Positions 1 through 4,971 are shown, counted from the first letter of the stretch. The stretch is DNA of 5,424 nt from an uncultured Clostridiaceae bacterium (GCA_902477765.1 CABSIM010000072.1:1-5424); one strand, 5' to 3'. Notes: a model not told the origin generated them from the sequence alone. Numbers and translations: made by a program.

Positions 1-159
1 GGAGACGCAGAGAAAAACAGAAGGCGGAGAAACAGTAAAGTACAGCAGAGAAAATATCAGTATTTATTGCGATATTAATAAAATAATTTGAATAAATATA
101 TACAATTTGATAATTTAAAGATAAAAAAGAGTAAAACAGAATATTTTTTGAAAAAAGTA
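1..159. other. AT-rich non-coding stretch, possible extreme 3' end of an upstream gene
   Basis: No gene can be supported here. Positions 61-180 are only about 19% GC by hand count, far below the coding part of the window. The first bases are read open in more than one forward frame. For example, one frame ends at TAA 36-38 after a short Arg/Lys/Glu-rich stretch, which could be the tail of a gene that starts outside the window, but nothing distinguishes it from chance. Within the stretch there is a direct repeat AATTTGA at 85-91 and 104-110. The A- and T-tracts between about 110 and 158 lie directly upstream of the -35 box at 160 and would suit an UP element for that promoter. Confidence 0.5.
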
Positions 160-188
160 TTGACAAACAGAAAGTGGTGGAATATAAT
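160..188 (+). promoter_or_regulatory. Strong sigma-A-type promoter for the candidate RNA gene
   Basis: The -35 box TTGACA (160-165) and the -10 box TATAAT (183-188) both match the vegetative consensus in all six positions, with the ideal 17-bp spacer. A-tracts lie immediately upstream and could act as an UP element. An imperfect AT palindrome (140-149 paired with 151-161) overlaps the first bases of the -35 box and could be an operator or simply an A/T tract. Transcription would begin near 195. No ORF of reasonable size follows before the hairpin at 498, which is why I pair this promoter with a non-coding transcript. Confidence 0.82.
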
Positions 189-225
189 AAAGACAACAAA
201 AGAAAAGCAATACCAAATCTAAGAA

Positions 226-233
226 AAGGAGGT
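226..233 (+). promoter_or_regulatory. Orphan Shine-Dalgarno sequence in the candidate RNA
   Basis: AAGGAGGT is a full complement to the 16S rRNA 3' end, but no ATG, GTG or TTG falls 5-12 bases downstream. The next ATG is at 301, and the four-codon ORF it opens (MKPD, stop 313-315) has its own AAAGG at about 290. The element may therefore bind the ribosome without starting translation, pair with a pyrimidine-rich target RNA, or be a remnant of a lost gene start. Confidence 0.4.
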
Positions 234-258
234 ACGGACCACCGAAAACGTAAATCTC

Positions 259-289
259 GTTTAGTTTTTACAGAAGTAAAAATCTAAAC
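259..289 (+). repeat. Hairpin within the candidate RNA
   Basis: The left arm (259-271) pairs with the right arm (276-289) over 13 base pairs around the loop AGAA, with one unpaired T at 283. The stem is mostly A-T, so it is moderately stable. It is not followed by a T run and is not a terminator. It lies 26 bases after the orphan Shine-Dalgarno sequence and would be a structural element of the transcript. Confidence 0.5.
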
Positions 290-497
290 AAAGGAAAAAC
301 ATGAAACCGGATTAGACGAATCAATGGTTACCAGCTGTTCTTTTAATGATATGACGAGAAAGTATCAATAAAATGAATAAGTAATCGATATGTAAAAGAA
401 AGAACGAAAAAAGAAATTCGAAAAACCGGGGAAATGAAAAAAACTGAATAAAGAAAATGAAAGAGAGGTAATACTCCATTGGATGAAATAGTTTAGA

Positions 498-540
498 ACG
501 GGTATCGATAAAAGAAAAAAATCGATACCCGTTATTTTTA
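498..540 (+). terminator. Intrinsic terminator of the candidate RNA, possibly shared with the convergent operon
   Basis: A perfect 12-bp stem (498-509 with 521-532) encloses an 11-base A-rich loop and is followed by TATTTTTA (533-540). In the rightward direction it has the form of a rho-independent terminator. It also lies 28 bases past the stop codon of the leftward radical SAM gene. Reading leftward, the sequence after the stem is not a clean T run, so termination of the operon here would be weaker or would depend on the stem alone. Confidence 0.72.
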
Positions 541-559
541 TGTTCCGGGAAATCCGGAT

Positions 560-1462
560 TCAAACTCCCTGCAGATCAAAAGGCGGCGTGTACTCTTCTT
601 TGGCGCTGCTTTTTTGCTGCATATATCCCTGGTCCAGTCCGAGTTCAAGGGCGGCATCCACAACACTGCGGTATTCGTAGCTGGTGATCCGCCGGTTGAT
701 TTCCGGATGAAGGCAGCTCTGATAGAACGGCGTATACTGGCTCAGGAGACTGATCAGAAAGGAATGAGGCGGGAGAGTTTCCTTTATCCAGTGAAGGAGC
801 CGTATGGAGTCTTTCCTGGCCCCGGGCAGTACCATATGGCGGAGAATAACGCCGCGGGAAAGCAGAGACGGGTCCCGGGAGTCCCAGGAAAGTCCGCCGG
901 TCTGCCGGATCATTTCCTGAATGGCCTCAGAGGCATATGTAAAATAGCCGGAAGCACCGGAATAAGTTTCAGAAAGAACAGGATCATAATATTTCAGATC
1001 CGGGAGATAAATATCCACGTATCCATCCAGCTGACGGATAATTTCAGGCCTTTCATATCCTCCGCAGTTATATACCACAGGAATGGCGAGCTTTCCTCTG
1101 ACCAGATCCAGAGCCTCCAGAACGGACGGAAGAAACTGAGTGGCAGTCACAAGATTGATATTATGGGCTCCCTGGTCCTGGAGAGACAGGAAAATGTCGG
1201 AAAGCCGGGAAACGGAAATTTCCTTTCCGAAATTTTCATGGCTGATCCGGTAATTCTGACAGAAAACACATTTCAGCGTACAGCCGGAAAAGAAAACCGT
1301 ACCGCTGCCCCGGGTTCCGCTGATGGCGGGTTCTTCCCACATGTGAAGAGCGGCGCGGGCAATCCGGGGAAGGGCGCCCTGGCCGCAGAAACCTGTCCCG
1401 GTGCGGCGGTTTACGCCGCACATTCTGGGACAGAGGGTACAGGAATCATAACTGATATCCAT
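560..1462 (-). CDS. PflX-like radical SAM protein (COG1313), pyruvate-formate-lyase-activase-like
   Basis: This 300-residue protein is a cytoplasmic radical SAM enzyme of the PflX type. The radical SAM cluster motif CX3CX2C is intact at C61, C65 and C68 in SGCTLKCVFCQN. An N-terminal cysteine module precedes it (C8, C11, C15, C26; form CxxCxRxCGVNR...GFCG), which is typical of this family and probably binds a metal. Further family landmarks are NLVTATQF, YNCGGYE, DIYLPDLKYYD, RHMVLPG, SLLSQYTPF and the C-terminal PPFDLQGV. Such proteins are often annotated as putative pyruvate formate-lyase activating enzymes, but the substrate is not established and no glycyl radical enzyme is encoded nearby. 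The ATG at 1462 is preceded by AGGAGGT (1479-1473), which overlaps the stop codon of the upstream gene, so translation may be coupled. It is the last gene of the leftward operon. The assignment to the family is firm; the reaction is unknown. Confidence 0.93.
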   Translation of the reverse strand: MDISYDSCTLCPRMCGVNRRTGTGFCGQGALPRIARAALHMWEEPAISGTRGSGTVFFSGCTLKCVFCQNYRISHENFGKEISVSRLSDIFLSLQDQGAHNINLVTATQFLPSVLEALDLVRGKLAIPVVYNCGGYERPEIIRQLDGYVDIYLPDLKYYDPVLSETYSGASGYFTYASEAIQEMIRQTGGLSWDSRDPSLLSRGVILRHMVLPGARKDSIRLLHWIKETLPPHSFLISLLSQYTPFYQSCLHPEINRRITSYEYRSVVDAALELGLDQGYMQQKSSAKEEYTPPFDLQGV

Positions 1463-1470
1463 GATCTGGA

Positions 1471-1674
1471 TTACCTCCTGATTTGAGAGTCGTGAAAGTC
1501 TTCCGCGGCGCTGTCTGCAGCCTCAGGAAGGAACGGGTACAGCTGGCGGTAGGATTCCACTTCTGCATCGGACTGAGGCAGGGAAGGAATCAGCCCCGTG
1601 CAGTCCGTGGCGGAGCAGGACTGAATGTCCACGTCATAGGAACATTTCTTTGATTGTTCTGCATTTTTTTTCAT
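1471..1674 (-). CDS. Small acidic Cys-containing protein of unknown function (67 aa)
   Basis: I do not recognise a named family. The product begins with a Lys-rich patch (MKKNAEQSKK) and has three cysteines (C11, C20, C25) around the phrase SCSATDCTGLIP. It continues with an acidic Tyr/Pro-containing part (DAEVESYRQLYPFLPEAADS) and ends in Arg-Arg. There is no signal peptide or membrane segment. An in-frame GTG at 1683 would add three residues, but I chose the ATG at 1674 because that GTG lies inside GGGGTGATC, which reads as the Shine-Dalgarno sequence for the ATG. The gene sits 38 bases after the glycosylase gene and 8 bases before the radical SAM gene, all leftward. The tight spacing, good ribosome binding site and non-random sequence make a real gene likely. 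The sequence gives me the impression of a conserved small clostridial protein, but that is not verified. The cysteines might bind a metal or receive a modification; this is inference only. Confidence 0.72.
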   Translation of the reverse strand: MKKNAEQSKKCSYDVDIQSCSATDCTGLIPSLPQSDAEVESYRQLYPFLPEAADSAAEDFHDSQIRR

Positions 1675-1712
1675 TCTGATCACCCCGTATTAGTATGGAC
1701 AGAATCCATGCT

Positions 1713-2219
1713 TCAGAGTGAGGAATCTGCTTCCTGTTTTTCCAGAATCACGGACCATGCCCGGATGAGCTGTTCCAGAGACCATGCCGCATTGGCAGGG
1801 CTGGTGGATGGAAGACATACAGCTGTGCGCCCCAGCAGCGGTTCCTGATATTTCCGGAAATAAAGAAATGAAGCCTTCCCGTTGCAGAAGATCCGGCGGA
1901 CAGGTGAACAGGAAAGGATCCTGCGCAGATCATTGGGAACCACATCGCGTATGGAACTGTCGCTGGATCCATGAATGGAGCAGGAAGCGATCACATCCCA
2001 GACCGCAATGTGCTGCGTCAGAAGAAACTGTTTTTTTTCTTCTATTGTAGAAGGAAGCGGAGCGCCGGTGACGGCGGAAAGCACGCTCCAGAAACGGTTC
2101 CTGGGATGATGATAGAAAAAACAGCCTTCCCTGGACATGACGGACGGAAAGGATCCAAGGATCAGGATGGAGGAATTTTCGTCATAGACCGGAGGAATCG
2201 GATGAATTACATGTTCCAT
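1713..2219 (-). CDS. DNA-deoxyinosine (hypoxanthine) glycosylase, uracil-DNA glycosylase superfamily
   Basis: This 168-residue protein fits the HDG (family 6) branch of the uracil-DNA glycosylase superfamily. That family removes hypoxanthine, the deamination product of adenine, from DNA and starts base excision repair. Visible motifs are ILILGSFPS (residues 18-26, the first active-site loop), FYHHPRNRFW (35-44) with N41 as the likely catalytic Asn by analogy with characterised HDG enzymes, WDVI (74-77), the strand FCNGKASFLY (111-120), and LPSTSPANA (136-144), the DNA-intercalating loop region. The length is normal for the family. The ATG at 2219 has AAAGGAG at a spacing of about six bases. 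It is the first gene of the leftward operon, with its own promoter at 2254-2282, and diverges from ftsH. A weaker alternative is a G:T/U mismatch-specific glycosylase of the same superfamily. Confidence 0.9.
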   Translation of the reverse strand: MEHVIHPIPPVYDENSSILILGSFPSVMSREGCFFYHHPRNRFWSVLSAVTGAPLPSTIEEKKQFLLTQHIAVWDVIASCSIHGSSDSSIRDVVPNDLRRILSCSPVRRIFCNGKASFLYFRKYQEPLLGRTAVCLPSTSPANAAWSLEQLIRAWSVILEKQEADSSL

Positions 2220-2253
2220 GGCCGGCTCCTTTCAGAATTTATATTTCCTGTCA

Positions 2254-2282
2254 AGTATGGCAAAAAAGGCGGATTTTGTCAA
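2254..2282 (-). promoter_or_regulatory. Promoter of the glycosylase - small protein - radical SAM operon
   Basis: On the minus strand, TTGACA (2282-2277) is followed after 17 bases by CATACT (2259-2254), which matches TATAAT in four of six positions. TGC directly before the -10 box gives an extended -10, which can compensate for the weaker hexamer. Transcription would start near 2247 and leave a leader of about 28 bases before the ATG at 2219. No other promoter is evident before the two downstream genes. Confidence 0.6.
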
Positions 2283-2311
2283 AGCAAAAACAAATTTTTA
2301 TATTTTTTTTA

Positions 2312-2340
2312 TTGCCATCTGGGGAAACTCAAACTATAAT
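2312..2340 (+). promoter_or_regulatory. ftsH promoter
   Basis: TTGCCA (2312-2317, five of six consensus bases) and TATAAT (2335-2340, perfect) are separated by 17 bases. Long T/A tracts at 2292-2311 could serve as an UP element. The expected start is near 2347, giving a leader of about 60 bases. The leader contains a direct repeat TTCGTAT (2344-2350 and 2363-2369); I see no CIRCE or CtsR-type operator. The ribosome binding site GGAG (2397-2400) lies seven bases before the ATG, followed by a second AAGGA that abuts it. Confidence 0.82.
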
Positions 2341-2407
2341 GGATTCGTATTGTGAAAATCTGTTCGTATACAACAACAGGAGATACAGATAGAAGTGGAG
2401 AAAAGGA

Positions 2408-4690
2408 ATGGATAATAATCAGAACCGAAATAACGGCAGAAAGCCCAGCGGACAGAGCATAGGCATTCTTGTGGTTATCATGATTCTGACCCTGATTGCG
2501 GTCAGCATGATGAACAGTGCCATCAAGAAGAGCCAGACGCAGGAACTGGGCTATGAAGAGTTTATACAGATGCTGGAAAACAATGAGGTGGATACAGTCA
2601 GATATTCGGGCAACCGGATTCTGATTACTCCCAAACCGGATTCCAAGTCGTATAACCGCTTCAAAGAGTACTATACGGTGCGGATCCAGGATGATGTGCT
2701 TGCGGAGCGGCTTCTGCAGGCAGATGTGCATATTCTGGGTGAGGACAGCAACGCAGGCGCCAGCGTCCTGAGTTTTATTGTGGGATGGGTGCTGCCTTCT
2801 GCGCTGATGATTTTCCTGCTTTACATGATGTTCAGCCGTATGGGCGGCGGAAGCGGCATCATGGGAGTCGGGAAGAGCAATGCCAAGGTTTACGTACAGA
2901 AAGAAACCGGTGTCACGTTTGCGGATGTGGCAGGAGAAGACGAGGCCAAGGAATCCCTGGTGGAAATTGTCGATTTCCTTCATAATCCGGGGAAATATAC
3001 CAGAATCGGAGCGAAGCTGCCCAAGGGAGCGCTTCTTGTGGGCCCTCCGGGTACAGGAAAGACGCTGCTGGCCAAGGCAGTGGCAGGAGAAGCTCATGTG
3101 CCGTTTTATTCCCTGTCCGGTTCCGACTTTGTGGAAATGTTTGTAGGCGTGGGCGCTTCCCGTGTCCGTGACCTGTTCAAGCAGGCACAGCAGTCTGCAC
3201 CATGTATTATTTTCATCGATGAGGTGGATGCCATCGGCCGCAGCAGAGATTCCAGACTGGGCGGAAACGATGAGCGGGAGCAGACTCTGAATCAGCTGCT
3301 TTCTGAAATGGACGGATTTGACTCATCCAAGGGACTTCTGGTCATGGCGGCAACCAACCGTCCGGAGATTCTGGATCCGGCACTTCTCCGCCCGGGCCGT
3401 TTCGACCGCCGCATTATTGTGGATAAGCCGGATCTGAAAGGCCGTGTCAATATTCTGAAGGTACATTCCAAGGATGTGCATCTGGATGAGACGGTGGATT
3501 TTGAGGAAATTGCTCTGGCCACATCGGGTGCCGTAGGCGCAGATCTGGCCAATATGATGAATGAGGCGGCCATCAATGCTGTCAAGCATGGACGGAACGC
3601 TGTATCACAGAAGGACCTGTTTGAGGCAGTGGAACTGGTTCTGGTGGGAAAGGAAAAGAAAGACAGGATACTGAATAAAGAAGAAAGGCGTATCGTATCC
3701 TATCATGAAGTGGGACATGCGCTTGTGACGGCTCTTCAGAAAGATGCGGAGCCGGTGCAGAAGATTACCATCGTGCCCAGGACCATGGGGGCTCTGGGAT
3801 ATGTGATGCAGGTACCGGAGGAAGAGAAGTACCTGAATACCAAGAAAGAACTGCAGGCAATGCTGGTGGTATCTCTGGCAGGACGTGCGGCAGAAGAACT
3901 GGTATTTGATACCGTGACCACAGGAGCTGCCAATGATATTGAGCAGGCCACCAGGATTGCCCGTGCTATGGTGACCAGATACGGCATGTCGGACCGTTTC
4001 GGACTGATGGGACTTGAAACCCAGGAAGATCAGTACCTTACCGGCCGCACAATTCTTAACTGCGGCGATGCAACTGCGGCAGAGATTGATCAGGAGGTCA
4101 TGAAAATTCTGAAGGAATCCTATGCGGAAGCCAAGCGCCTTCTGGGAGAGAACCGGGATGCAATGGATAAGATCGCAGAATTCCTTATTGAAAAGGAAAC
4201 CATTACAGGAAAAGAATTCATGAAGATCTTCCGTCAGGTAAAGGGAATCCCGGAGCCGCCGGAAGAGAAAGATGAGAAACGCACCGCAGCTTCAGACAGC
4301 CGGCCTGCTTCCGGCCAGGGCCAGATGCCTGATCCGTCCCGGAGACCGGGCAGCCCGGAGAACAGCGGTATGGATCGGAGAATGGCTCCTCAGGGCGGAA
4401 ATGGCTACGGGCCCTATCCGGGACAGCCTCAGACAGGGAATTATCCCCAGAGAGGAAACTACCCCCAGGGAGGGGGCTATCCGCAGGGAGGGAGTTATCC
4501 CCAGAGAGGAAATTATCCCCAGGGAGGAAATTACCCTCAGGGAGGAAATTATCCTCAGGGAGGAAATTATCCCCAGGGAGGAAATTATCCTCAGGGAAGA
4601 AATTATCCCCAGGGAGAAAACGGTTCCCGCGGAAATGGAAATCCGAACGGACCGGCAGGCGGAACTTCTGACGGCAGATCAGAGAAGTAG
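2408..4690 (+). CDS. ftsH: ATP-dependent zinc metalloprotease FtsH with a repetitive C-terminal tail
   Basis: FtsH is a membrane-anchored hexameric AAA+ protease that unfolds and degrades membrane and regulatory proteins. The 760 residues run as follows: a short cytoplasmic N terminus, TM1 (about 17-36), an extracytoplasmic domain, and TM2 (about 119-142). The AAA+ module has Walker A GPPGTGKT (212-219), pore loop FVG (245-247), Walker B IIFIDE (E272), and the second region of homology from T316 with probable arginine fingers R328 and R331. The M41 peptidase has HEVGH (433-437), with E434 catalytic and both His binding zinc, and D510 as the third ligand. Val replaces the usual Ala in HEAGH, but the HExxH core is intact. 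The conserved part ends near residue 612, close to the full length of E. coli and B. subtilis FtsH (about 640). What follows is an extra Pro/Gly/Gln/Asn-rich tail of about 148 residues. A dedicated promoter and terminator suggest a single-gene transcript. Confidence 0.98.
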   Translation: MDNNQNRNNGRKPSGQSIGILVVIMILTLIAVSMMNSAIKKSQTQELGYEEFIQMLENNEVDTVRYSGNRILITPKPDSKSYNRFKEYYTVRIQDDVLAERLLQADVHILGEDSNAGASVLSFIVGWVLPSALMIFLLYMMFSRMGGGSGIMGVGKSNAKVYVQKETGVTFADVAGEDEAKESLVEIVDFLHNPGKYTRIGAKLPKGALLVGPPGTGKTLLAKAVAGEAHVPFYSLSGSDFVEMFVGVGASRVRDLFKQAQQSAPCIIFIDEVDAIGRSRDSRLGGNDEREQTLNQLLSEMDGFDSSKGLLVMAATNRPEILDPALLRPGRFDRRIIVDKPDLKGRVNILKVHSKDVHLDETVDFEEIALATSGAVGADLANMMNEAAINAVKHGRNAVSQKDLFEAVELVLVGKEKKDRILNKEERRIVSYHEVGHALVTALQKDAEPVQKITIVPRTMGALGYVMQVPEEEKYLNTKKELQAMLVVSLAGRAAEELVFDTVTTGAANDIEQATRIARAMVTRYGMSDRFGLMGLETQEDQYLTGRTILNCGDATAAEIDQEVMKILKESYAEAKRLLGENRDAMDKIAEFLIEKETITGKEFMKIFRQVKGIPEPPEEKDEKRTAASDSRPASGQGQMPDPSRRPGSPENSGMDRRMAPQGGNGYGPYPGQPQTGNYPQRGNYPQGGGYPQGGSYPQRGNYPQGGNYPQGGNYPQGGNYPQGGNYPQGRNYPQGENGSRGNGNPNGPAGGTSDGRSEK
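4436..4615 (+). repeat. Ten tandem 18-bp repeats encoding GNYPQG-type hexapeptides in the FtsH tail
   Basis: The unit GGAGGAAATTATCCCCAG codes Gly-Gly-Asn-Tyr-Pro-Gln in register with the reading frame. Ten copies cover residues 677-736: GNYPQR, GNYPQG, GGYPQG, GSYPQR, five GNYPQG, and RNYPQG. The central copies differ mostly at silent positions (TAT/TAC, CCC/CCT) or in the first Gly/Arg codon. This near identity indicates recent expansion by slippage or unequal recombination. Because the unit is a multiple of three, copy-number change would alter tail length without a frameshift. The peptide is low-complexity and probably disordered, and lies on the cytoplasmic side after the protease domain. 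Confidence 0.95.
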
Positions 4691-4736
4691 GCGGCAGCCG
4701 TATCCGGTGCGGTCCGGGGAAAATGGATGATTTTGG

Positions 4737-4770
4737 ACAGGATGTATTCTTCGGAATACATCCTGTTTTT
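4737..4770 (+). terminator. ftsH intrinsic terminator with a cUUCGg tetraloop
   Basis: A perfect 13-bp stem (4737-4749 with 4754-4766) is closed by TTCG between C and G, the exceptionally stable cUUCGg tetraloop, and is followed by a T run (4766-4770). It lies 46 bases after the ftsH stop codon and separates ftsH from the protease gene downstream. Confidence 0.92.
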
Positions 4771-4899
4771 GCACAGGAAGTTTCTGAAAGACGGTGGGAC
4801 ACGGGAAGCCATTCTGTATGAAGAGGCAGAAAGGAAATCTTCAAAAAAAATTTTACATTTTCAACACAGTTTTTCCATGAAAATGTCAGATTTACCGGT

Positions 4900-4905
4900 T
4901 ATAAT
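4900..4905 (+). promoter_or_regulatory. Probable -10 box for the downstream exported protease gene
   Basis: TATAAT (4900-4905) is a perfect -10 hexamer in a non-coding stretch after the ftsH terminator. A/T tracts at 4843-4862 could be an UP element. No good -35 box lies at the right distance (ATGAAA at 17 bases is poor) and there is no TG extension, so the promoter may be weak or need an activator. Transcription would start near 4912 and give a leader of about 66 bases. Confidence 0.5.
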
Positions 4906-4917
4906 AAATAAGAAACA

Positions 4918-4971
4918 GTCCGTTTGCGCAGACGGCGGACGTATCTGCCGCAGCGGCAGAGGAGGAAGGAG
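4918..4971 (+). promoter_or_regulatory. Leader with two tandem hairpins next to the ribosome binding site
   Basis: The first hairpin pairs 4920-4925 with 4930-4935 around GCGC (six pairs, one a T-G wobble); an alternative outer pairing joins GTCCG 4918-4922 with CGGAC 4936-4940. The second pairs 4944-4950 with 4954-4960 (seven perfect pairs, loop CAG). AAGGAG (4966-4971) follows six bases before the GTG start. Neither hairpin has a T run, so they are not terminators. Placed between the predicted start near 4912 and the ribosome binding site, they could stabilise the mRNA 5' end or tune ribosome access. Confidence 0.5.

Larger units (their letters stand above)
195..540 (+). ncRNA. Candidate structured or regulatory RNA of about 345 nt, family not recognised
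   Basis: The boundaries come from a consensus promoter (start near 195) and an intrinsic terminator (hairpin 498-532, T-rich run to 540). The interval is about 30% GC and A/G-rich. Every forward frame is broken, and the longest ATG ORF I found has 15 codons (324-371). A clear hairpin occupies 259-289: GTTTAG/CTAAAC and TTTTTAC/GTAAAAA pair around an AGAA loop with one bulged T. The hexamer AAATCT occurs three times (215, 252, 280). A perfect Shine-Dalgarno-like AAGGAGGT lies at 226-233 with no start codon at a usable distance. I see none of the hallmark sequences of tmRNA, SRP RNA, RNase P, 6S RNA, T-box or common riboswitches, and no downstream gene on the same strand that a riboswitch could control. 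Alternatives are an mRNA for very small peptides or a decayed gene that kept its signals. Confidence 0.45.

Noticed and set aside
1..38. C-terminal tail of an upstream gene ending at TAA 36-38
   Set aside because: It is too short to support. Another frame stays open longer, and no motif or codon pattern decides between them.
195..540. tmRNA, SRP RNA, RNase P RNA, 6S RNA or a T-box/riboswitch as the identity of the RNA unit
   Set aside because: None of the diagnostic conserved sequences is visible, such as a tag-peptide frame, the T-box sequence or conserved ribozyme cores. No downstream same-strand gene follows before the terminator.
321..563. Minus-strand ORF of 80 codons rich in Phe, Ser, Ile and Leu
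   Set aside because: It starts with TTG without a proper ribosome binding site, reads through the terminator hairpin, and its Phe-rich composition is just the complement of A/G-rich DNA. The opposite strand has the better signals.
1236..1421. Minus-strand ORF of 61 codons
   Set aside because: It is an out-of-frame shadow inside the radical SAM gene, rich in Arg and Pro, with no ribosome binding site evidence.
614..1486. Plus-strand ORF of 290 codons
   Set aside because: It is antisense to the radical SAM gene, which has all its family motifs and a strong ribosome binding site. The antisense product shows no recognisable domain.
1675..1712. Internal promoter or terminator between the glycosylase and small protein genes
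   Set aside because: There is only a weak 5-bp hairpin (ATGGA/TCCAT) without a T run, and a poor -10-like TACTAAT without a -35 box. Co-transcription is the simpler reading.
1654..2339. Three overlapping plus-strand ORFs (64, 88 and 122 codons) opposite the glycosylase gene
   Set aside because: They are antisense shadows of a gene with clear glycosylase motifs. One of them also runs through both divergent promoters.
2344..2369. Direct repeat TTCGTAT in the ftsH leader as an operator
   Set aside because: It is a 7-base repeat only, downstream of the promoter and not matching any heat-shock operator I know. It is noted in the promoter entry but not called a site.
2309..3097. Minus-strand ORF of 262 codons
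   Set aside because: It is antisense to the start of ftsH and crosses the ftsH promoter. Its length reflects the codon bias of the real gene.
3292..3987. Minus-strand ORFs of 97, 88 and 83 codons
   Set aside because: They are antisense to the AAA+ and protease domains of ftsH, with no domains or ribosome binding sites.
4436..4615. CRISPR array
   Set aside because: The repeats are contiguous 18-bp units without spacers and are in frame within ftsH.
4218..4844. Minus-strand ORF of 208 codons with repeated Phe-Leu-Pro phrases, and a plus-strand ORF of 152 codons with Ile-Pro-Arg-Glu-Glu phrases
   Set aside because: Both are readings of the 18-bp repeat array in other frames. The ftsH frame continues directly from the protease domain and explains the sequence.
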